Assembly: GCA_016788685.1 (NCBI GenBank) | Contig: JAEUSS010000287.1 | Span: forward strand, 1 to 12,762 | Direction of reading: 5' to 3' | DNA length: 12,762 nt | DNA from: Prolixibacteraceae bacterium | GTDB lineage: Bacteria > Bacteroidota > Bacteroidia > Bacteroidales > Prolixibacteraceae | Shown: in pieces, positions 7,796 to 12,762 of the stretch | Position numbering within the stretch: position 1 is the stretch's first letter | Layout: every line of letters begins with the position of its first letter | The notes under the pieces: model-generated | Database searches by the model: none | What the model saw: only the letters and a program-made list of their open reading frames with translations | Told to the model about the DNA's origin: nothing | Translations under genes and position numbers: made by a program

Positions 7796-10087
7796 TCAAA
7801 CAAGTTCACATCCAACAGGTACACTAATTTCAATATACTTTTCAGTGCCATTTTGCCAGTTTACCGAAGCTTTTTTTCCGTAAATCAGCGAAATGCGTTC
7901 CTGCGTATTTCTTATTCCGTAGCCTGAAAGCGGGCCGTCGGGAAAAGCCGGACCATTGTCGGATATCCGAATTTTCAGGAATGAATTTTCTTTGAACACG
8001 GTAATAACGATTTCCCCGTTGCCGGTGATTTGCGAAAGCCCGTGCTTGATGGCATTTTCGACCAAAGGCTGAATGAGCAGTTGCGGAATTTGAATGTCCT
8101 GCAATTCTTCGGGGCAGTCGATCGTGAAATTCAGTCGGTCGCCAAAACGCACTTTCTCAATTTCGAGATATGTCCGGATGGCACTCAGTTCCTCGGAAAG
8201 CGAATTCATTTGCTTTTGCTCGCGGTTGATGGAGTACTTGAAAAAGTCGGATAATGCCAAAGCCATTTGCTCGGTTTTTCGGGCATCAGTCTGAGCCAGA
8301 CTGGCGATTGAATTCAGCGAATTGTACAAAAAGTGCGGGTTAATTTTAGCCCGGAGCGACTGGAGCTCAGCTTGCTTGTTCTTTTCGGCCAGGCGCGCCA
8401 GTTCATTGTCCTTTTGCTTTATTTCGGCCTGGTTTATTGCTGAAAAAGAAACTAAAAAAATCCTCACGGTCGTCATTCCCAACGCAAACATCAATGGATA
8501 AACGTATCGCCCGTATTCTTCGTCAACTCCAAGAAACATCGAATACCACATCAGCGCCAGAAACAAGGCCACAAACAAATGGACAACAATCAGTGTCTGC
8601 TTTAAAACCTCCGACAAAGCAGAGAAATGCAATTTCTTCTCTACAAAAAACACATAAACAGCTATGACAGCAATAAACACATCGTTTACCAGCATGCTTC
8701 TGAATCCGTTGAGCGCTAATGTAAAGCTGAAATGCCGGATCGTCAGGTAAGTCATAAAAACCAAACTATACACAAAAATTCCAAAAAACAACTGAATAGC
8801 AAAGCGACGAAAACTCCAGTTGTGCCTCCTGAATACTTTTAACCCGATAAGTATTGACAAAATCAGAATTGCGAGCAGAAAACTACCAGCAACACTCATC
8901 GTTTTCAACAACTCTCCATACCGAAACTTATAGTATTCGTTTAGCCCATAAGTTGCAGAGAAGAATTCTTTGAATTGCTTTTTTAAGTCGGGAGCATATA
9001 GTTTTGATAAGATAAATTTATCCAATGGATGAAAAGTAATTGTCTCTGGCTTTTCTTCACAAAACACCATTTCGGGAATATGCTGACTCCCCGCACTGGA
9101 GTATGAAAACTGAACCAGCGACCGATATACCTGATGGTAGATTATCTTCATTCGCCGGGCTTCCCCGGCATCGGGCGGTATGAAAAGCCCAATTTCACGC
9201 GTCTGGATTCCTGCTTTATTTTTTATGCTTGATTCTGAAAACAGAGTTCCCGGTTCGGCAGGAATAAACCTTAGATTGGCATCGGCATATTTTGTCTCCA
9301 GTCGAATCTTGAGGGGGATCACTTTACTGAGTTCGTCAAAAACTTTCATAAAACAGGCAGAATCAGCTCTTCCAAATCCCTCACCTAATTTCACCCTCAA
9401 CGTATCGTGAAATATTTTTGGATCATCTGGCTTCCCGAGGAACAGCAACCGGATCGACTTCCAGCCTGTCTCCTGCAACTCATTCGGCAAATTCCGGGAA
9501 AGCTGAATCGAAAAATCAGGAGCATAAAGCTGCTCGAGGATAAAAAGGTCGAGGGGAGAGAAGGTGATTTTCATGAAATCATTCTCGGCGAAAACGCAAC
9601 CATCCATCTCTGGCACCTCCAGTTGCTCGTGACTGCAGATAACAAGCCCTCTGATTAGCTGATAATAAATAAACTGCGTCCTTTGATAACTAGTCAGTTC
9701 ATCAGGAATAGGTTGATTGGCTTCCGTAAGATCGATTTTCTGATTATCTGGGAGGTCTGAAGGATTCGATGTTATCCTGTATGTTTGCCCTTCGCACAGT
9801 CCCAATGTCAGATTCCCTGATTTGTCGGACAATCCAATCTTCAACCTAGGAATGGCTTTTTGAAAACTATCAAGAAGCTTTTTTACAAACAATGAATCTT
9901 CAGAAGTCGCATCTCCGTTTAAATTGACAACAATATCCTTTTCATAAACAACAGGAAGATAATTCTTTGACAACATGTTGCCGATGATAAACTTCCATGC
10001 CAACTGCTTTTGCTCTGCGCTTAGCTCTGCTCCATATGAAAACCGGAAGCAGCTTAGCACAATCAGCAATAAAAAAAATCGTTTCAT
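7796..10087 (-). CDS. LytS-type sensor histidine kinase with duplicated periplasmic domain
   Basis: A 763-residue membrane sensor kinase. Residues 1-19 form a signal peptide, and about 20-395 lie in the periplasm. This part contains two related repeats (about 45-195 and 212-370), each ending in the same motif: ITFSPLDLFILEQLYAPDF and ITFHPLDKFILSKLYAPDL. The motif resembles the end of DUF2927 and related zincin-like domains, but no HExxH is present. Five hydrophobic helices follow (about 397-418, 429-450, 465-483, 497-519, 528-549), placing the C-terminus in the cytoplasm. A short coiled coil (about 553-580) leads to the His_kinase domain with phospho-acceptor His585 in KINPHFLYNSLNSI. The ATPase domain has an N-box LVENAIKHG (675-683, Asn678), DNG (710-712) and GYGIRNTQERI (722-732). 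It should autophosphorylate and pass phosphate to the LytTR regulator at 4607-5380. Periplasmic cysteines (98, 151, 164, 245, 343) could be targets for the thioredoxin protein encoded next. Confidence 0.94.
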   Translation of the reverse strand: MKRFFLLLIVLSCFRFSYGAELSAEQKQLAWKFIIGNMLSKNYLPVVYEKDIVVNLNGDATSEDSLFVKKLLDSFQKAIPRLKIGLSDKSGNLTLGLCEGQTYRITSNPSDLPDNQKIDLTEANQPIPDELTSYQRTQFIYYQLIRGLVICSHEQLEVPEMDGCVFAENDFMKITFSPLDLFILEQLYAPDFSIQLSRNLPNELQETGWKSIRLLFLGKPDDPKIFHDTLRVKLGEGFGRADSACFMKVFDELSKVIPLKIRLETKYADANLRFIPAEPGTLFSESSIKNKAGIQTREIGLFIPPDAGEARRMKIIYHQVYRSLVQFSYSSAGSQHIPEMVFCEEKPETITFHPLDKFILSKLYAPDLKKQFKEFFSATYGLNEYYKFRYGELLKTMSVAGSFLLAILILSILIGLKVFRRHNWSFRRFAIQLFFGIFVYSLVFMTYLTIRHFSFTLALNGFRSMLVNDVFIAVIAVYVFFVEKKLHFSALSEVLKQTLIVVHLFVALFLALMWYSMFLGVDEEYGRYVYPLMFALGMTTVRIFLVSFSAINQAEIKQKDNELARLAEKNKQAELQSLRAKINPHFLYNSLNSIASLAQTDARKTEQMALALSDFFKYSINREQKQMNSLSEELSAIRTYLEIEKVRFGDRLNFTIDCPEELQDIQIPQLLIQPLVENAIKHGLSQITGNGEIVITVFKENSFLKIRISDNGPAFPDGPLSGYGIRNTQERISLIYGKKASVNWQNGTEKYIEISVPVGCELV
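8978..9955 (-). repeat. Protein-level tandem duplication in the kinase sensor
   Basis: Two copies of an approximately 150-residue domain lie head to tail: copy 1 is 9503-9955 and copy 2 is 8978-9454. They align as DSLFVKKLLDSFQKAIP against DSACFMKVFDELSKVIP, then IYYQLIRGLVICS against IYHQVYRSLVQFS, then VPEM against IPEM, and finally the near-identical ITF.PLD.FIL..LYAPD motif. The DNA of the two copies has diverged too far to match by eye, so the duplication is old. Confidence 0.8.
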
Positions 10088-10100
10088 AAATCGATTGTTT

Positions 10101-10125
10101 TAAGGTTTAGTCAAAGTAAACCTTA
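10101..10125. promoter_or_regulatory. Perfect 9-bp inverted repeat upstream of the kinase gene
   Basis: TAAGGTTTA (10101-10109) and its exact complement TAAACCTTA (10117-10125) flank a seven-base spacer, GTCAAAG. The repeat begins 14 bases before the kinase start codon. Read on the minus strand its centre is TTTACTTTGAC, close to the Bacteroidota -7 element TAnnTTTG but one base shorter between TA and TTTG. It could be an operator overlapping the kinase promoter, or a hairpin in the leader mRNA; the sequence does not decide. Elsewhere in this 279-base divergent region I see only the -7 element at 10330-10337. Confidence 0.5.
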
Positions 10126-10329
10126 CTGCATCCAATTTAACAGATTTTTCCGACAAGCAGCATCATACATTGACAAACTGCACGGAGAAAGACCCGAGGT
10201 TAAACCGCGGCTGGCCGCAAAGCCGATAACTGACTATATTTCCCTGAGTTTTCTCATATTTCAAATCCATGATTTCAGTCTTCTTTATCCGATTATTTCC
10301 GGAGGCAAAAATTTTGATTCGGGAATGCT

Positions 10330-10337
10330 TATATTTG
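10330..10337 (+). promoter_or_regulatory. Bacteroidota -7 promoter element for the C69 peptidase gene
   Basis: TATATTTG fits the TAnnTTTG consensus exactly and lies 29 bases before the ATG at 10367, a sensible distance. A TTTTG at 10312-10316 could be the upstream element, but its 13-base spacing is shorter than the usual distance of about 19, so the -33 box is uncertain. Confidence 0.5.
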
Positions 10338-10366
10338 ACCAATTGCAAATAAAACAGTAAACGATC

Positions 10367-12061
10367 ATGATAAAAAGAATTCAACGAGTTGCTATTCTGT
10401 CGGTTTTGACGATGGTGGGCGCAGTGCAGATTTCGCTGGCCTGTACCAATTTTTTAGTTACAAAAGGGGCCTCGGTTGATGGCTCAACCATGATTACGTA
10501 TGCGGCTGACTCGCACACCTTGTATGGCGAATTATATTTTCAGCCGGCTCAGGATCATCCGGAAGGGGCACTGCGCGACATTTATGAGTGGGACACCGGC
10601 AAATTTTTGGGCCGCATACCACAACCTTTACATACTTACAGTGTGGTTGGCAACATGAATGAGTTTCAGGTTGCCATCAGCGAAACTACGTTTGGCGGAC
10701 GTGAAGAACTGGCCAAACAATCAGGTGCAATTATGGACTACGGCAGCCTTATTTATGTGGCTTTGCAACGTGCCAAAACGGCCCGAGAAGCCATTGAAGT
10801 AATGACCGGACTGGTTGAGAAATACGGCTATGCCAGCTCCGGAGAATCTTTTTCAATTTCTGATCCCAACGAAGTGTGGATTCTGGAGATGATTGGCAAA
10901 GGCGAAGGAGAAAAAGGTGCGGTCTGGGTTGCTCAGCGCATTCCCGACGGCTACATCAGCGGGCACGCCAATCAGGCCCGGATCACAACCTTCCCGATGG
11001 ACGATGAAGCCAACTGCCTTTTTTCCAAAGATGTGATTTCATTTGCCCGCGAAAAAGGATGGTTTGACGGGAAAAACAAAGATTTTAGCTTCTCTGACAT
11101 CTATGCTCCGGTTGATTTCGGCGGAGCCCGTTTCAGCGATGCCCGCGTATATGCAGGATTTAACAAAGTATATTCAGGAATGAAACAGTACGAAGAGTAT
11201 GCCTTGGGAAATGTGAAACACGATGGCGAAAATAATTATCCGTCGAACCGGATGCCTCTGTGGATTAAACCCGACAAAAAGCTTACCGTACAAGACGTTA
11301 TGGGCATGATGCGCGATCATTATCAAGGTACTGCGTTGGACATGACGCAGGACATCGGTGCCGGCCCGTTCAAACTTCCGTATCGCTGGAGACCACTGAC
11401 TTTCAAAGTCGATTCGGCAACTTACGTGAACGAAAGGGCCATCTCGACCCAACAGACCGGTTTTTCGTTTGTAACTCAGTCGCGTTCGTGGCTTCCCAAC
11501 CCCGTCGGCGGAATTTTATGGTTTGGTGTTGACGACACTTACAGCACCTGTTATGTCCCGATGTATTGCGGCATCACTGAAATTCCGCAATGTTTCAAAG
11601 TGGGGAACGGCGATTTGCTTACCTATTCAGAAACCTCCGCATTCTGGGTATTCAATGTGGTTTCAAATTTTGCCTATCTGCGTTACGATGCCATGATCCC
11701 GGATATCCTGAAAGTCCAGAAGAACCTCGAAGATAAATTTGTAGCTTATACGCCCAGCGTTGACGTGGCCGCCCAGAACCTTTGGAATGCCGGAAAAAAA
11801 AGTGAGACACTTCAGTTCCTGACTGACTATTCCGTCAATCAGGCAAACGGGATGACCAGCGAATGGAAGAAACTATCGCAATATCTGTTTGTAAAATTCA
11901 TTGACGGAAATATCAAGAAAGAAAAGAACGGAGTTTTTGAACGTACCGAAACCGGAATGCCTGCAAACCCGGACCAGCCCGGGTATCCGGAATGGTGGAA
12001 AAAAGTAATCGTTGACCAAACCGGAGATCACCTGAAAATGACCGGAACTCCAGGTCATTGA
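10367..12061 (+). CDS. Secreted C69-family dipeptidase (PepD-like)
   Basis: A 564-residue member of peptidase family C69, Ntn-hydrolases that use an N-terminal cysteine to cleave dipeptides. Residues 1-25 form a signal peptide ending QISLA, and the mature protein would start at Cys26 with CTNFLVTKGASVDGSTMITY, the family's N-terminal active-site segment. Removal of the signal peptide would thus directly expose the nucleophile. The SLAC sequence is not a good lipobox (Ser at -3), so a lipoprotein is less likely but not excluded. Further family-like segments are VVGNMNEFQVAISETTFGGRE (about 93-113), SFSISDPNEVWILEMIGKG (about 160-178), GYISGHANQARITTFP and SRSWLPNPVGGILWFGVDD. The expected location is the periplasm, with a role in peptide scavenging. 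It has its own -7 element, is transcribed away from the kinase gene, and no operon partner follows. Confidence 0.93.
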   Translation: MIKRIQRVAILSVLTMVGAVQISLACTNFLVTKGASVDGSTMITYAADSHTLYGELYFQPAQDHPEGALRDIYEWDTGKFLGRIPQPLHTYSVVGNMNEFQVAISETTFGGREELAKQSGAIMDYGSLIYVALQRAKTAREAIEVMTGLVEKYGYASSGESFSISDPNEVWILEMIGKGEGEKGAVWVAQRIPDGYISGHANQARITTFPMDDEANCLFSKDVISFAREKGWFDGKNKDFSFSDIYAPVDFGGARFSDARVYAGFNKVYSGMKQYEEYALGNVKHDGENNYPSNRMPLWIKPDKKLTVQDVMGMMRDHYQGTALDMTQDIGAGPFKLPYRWRPLTFKVDSATYVNERAISTQQTGFSFVTQSRSWLPNPVGGILWFGVDDTYSTCYVPMYCGITEIPQCFKVGNGDLLTYSETSAFWVFNVVSNFAYLRYDAMIPDILKVQKNLEDKFVAYTPSVDVAAQNLWNAGKKSETLQFLTDYSVNQANGMTSEWKKLSQYLFVKFIDGNIKKEKNGVFERTETGMPANPDQPGYPEWWKKVIVDQTGDHLKMTGTPGH

Positions 12062-12121
12062 TTTCATCCGGTCGTCTGATTATTTTATTGAGGATCTAAG
12101 TGGTGAATTGAATAATTTTAT

Positions 12122-12129
12122 TACTTTTG
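12122..12129 (+). promoter_or_regulatory. Bacteroidota -7 promoter element for rplS
   Basis: TACTTTTG matches TAnnTTTG exactly and lies 64 bases before the rplS ATG, leaving a leader of roughly 55-60 bases. No convincing -33 TTTG occurs at the expected distance; the nearest TTGs (12108 and 12088) are too near and too far. The 132-base gap 12062-12193 holds nothing else I can name. Confidence 0.55.
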
Positions 12130-12193
12130 CGCCACATTTCCGCAATCTCTTACTCATTGATTTGATGTAATATTGCCATTAAAACTTAAAAAG

Positions 12194-12544
12194 ATGGATT
12201 TAATTAAAGTTGCACAAAACGCGTTTGTTGCTGAAACAAAAGAACATCCGCAATTTAAAGCCGGAGATACGATTACCATTCACTACAAAATTAAGGAAGG
12301 TAACAAAGAACGTATCCAGAATTTCCGTGGCGTTGTTATTCAGGTAAAAGGAACTGGAATTACCAAAACCTTCACTGTTCGCAAAATGTCAGGAAACATA
12401 GGTGTTGAAAGAATTTTCCCTCTGTATTCACCTTTTATCGACCTGATTGAGGTGAACAAAAAAGGTATCGTCCGCAGAGCAAAACTGTATTATTTACGTT
12501 CTCTTACAGGCAAAAAAGCCCGTATCAAAGAAAAACGTGTGTAA
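12194..12544 (+). CDS. rplS: 50S ribosomal protein L19
   Basis: A 116-residue L19, a basic protein at the interface of the large and small ribosomal subunits. The start is ATG 12194 ([16 protein letters not shown]), which gives the family's normal N-terminus and length; the in-frame TTG at 12173 would add seven unusual residues. Family signatures are [55 protein letters not shown] and the basic C-terminus [20 protein letters not shown]. It is a single-gene unit between a promoter element and a terminator, rather than in the rpsP-rimM-trmD-rplS operon known from Proteobacteria and Firmicutes. Confidence 0.98.
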   Translation: MDLIKVAQNAFVAETKEHPQFKAGDTITIHYKIKEGNKERIQNFRGVVIQVKGTGITKTFTVRKMSGNIGVERIFPLYSPFIDLIEVNKKGIVRRAKLYYLRSLTGKKARIKEKRV

Positions 12545-12565
12545 GAAAATATTTTCTTTTTGCGA

Positions 12566-12600
12566 AGAGGTTGGTTCGAAAGTTCCAGCCTCTTTTTTTT
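12566..12600 (+). terminator. Intrinsic terminator of rplS
   Basis: AGAGGTTGG (12566-12574) pairs with CCAGCCTCT (12585-12593) with one G-T wobble, closing a ten-base loop, and runs straight into a T-tract to 12600. It sits 21 bases after the L19 stop. Confidence 0.88.
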
Positions 12601-12643
12601 GCGTTCATTTAACCGGCAAAACCAAATCAATCGACTCCGCTAT

Positions 12644-12681
12644 AAATAAAAAAGCACCTACACATTTTACAGTGTAAGTGC
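12644..12681 (-). terminator. Intrinsic terminator of the tRNA-Lys gene
   Basis: On the minus strand GCACTTACAC (12681-12672) pairs with GTGTAGGTGC (12663-12654), with a single wobble, around an eight-base loop. It is followed by TTTTTTATTT (12653-12644). It begins 16 bases after the tRNA 3' end, as expected for a stand-alone or last tRNA in a unit. Confidence 0.85.
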
Positions 12682-12697
12682 CTGATCTGTTTTAGTG

Positions 12698-12762
<65 letters not shown>

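Noticed and set aside
10190..10235. G/C-rich patch with small inverted repeats (GCGGC-TG-GCCGC) as a possible riboswitch or small RNA
   Set aside because: The helices are about 5 bp, no conserved riboswitch core is recognisable, and there is no terminator next to it.
10163..10384. A 73-codon minus-strand reading frame in the divergent control region
   Set aside because: It overlaps the peptidase start, has no recognisable motif or ribosome binding site, and its composition is not protein-like.
12040..12073. Inverted repeat GACCGGA/TCCGGTC across the C69 peptidase stop codon
   Set aside because: The 20-base loop is long and no T-tract follows directly, so it is a poor terminator.

Overview
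The window looks like a chromosomal segment of a Bacteroidota bacterium. Evidence: most starts follow A-rich leaders with no Shine-Dalgarno; two TAnnTTTG-type -7 elements sit upstream of genes; the SerC, SerA and L19 sequences match those I know from Bacteroidales; and a LytS/LytTR two-component pair and a CCA-less tRNA are present. A Marinilabiliales/Prolixibacteraceae-like host is my guess, at low confidence. I see no insertion sequence, phage gene or CRISPR array.

Layout. (1) Positions 1-4169, plus strand: a serine-biosynthesis operon holding serC (5' end cut by the window), serA, a pentapeptide-repeat protein, a small two-helix membrane protein and a DUF1015 protein. A hairpin terminator sits between serC and serA, and a very strong one ends the run. 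(2) Positions 4221-4598, plus: a DUF423/YgdD small membrane protein, convergent with the next block. (3) Positions 4607-10087, minus: a signalling cluster. In transcription order it has a LytS-type histidine kinase with a large periplasmic sensor, a secreted TlpA-type thioredoxin protein, and a LytTR response regulator. (4) Positions 10088-10366: a 279-base divergent control region with a perfect 9-bp inverted repeat just upstream of the kinase and a -7 promoter element for the plus-strand gene. (5) Positions 10367-12061, plus: a secreted C69-family peptidase. (6) Positions 12194-12544, plus: rplS (L19) with its own promoter element and terminator. (7) Positions 12698-12762, minus: a tRNA-Lys(CTT) whose 5' end lies beyond the window, followed by its own terminator.

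How the genes work together. SerA and SerC catalyse the first two steps from 3-phosphoglycerate to phosphoserine. The DUF1015 protein shares their transcription unit and carries a DGHHR motif resembling the phosphate-binding loop of the ParB/sulfiredoxin fold, so it may act in the same metabolism. The kinase, thioredoxin protein and regulator probably form one envelope-sensing pathway.

The least ordinary feature is the kinase sensor. It is a tandem duplication of a domain that resembles degenerate DUF2927/zincin-like peptidase domains, and a periplasmic thioredoxin is encoded between kinase and regulator. Other points of interest are a Lys in place of the usual catalytic His in SerA, the DUF1015 motif, and the terminator inside the serC-serA gap. 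The rest is ordinary housekeeping.
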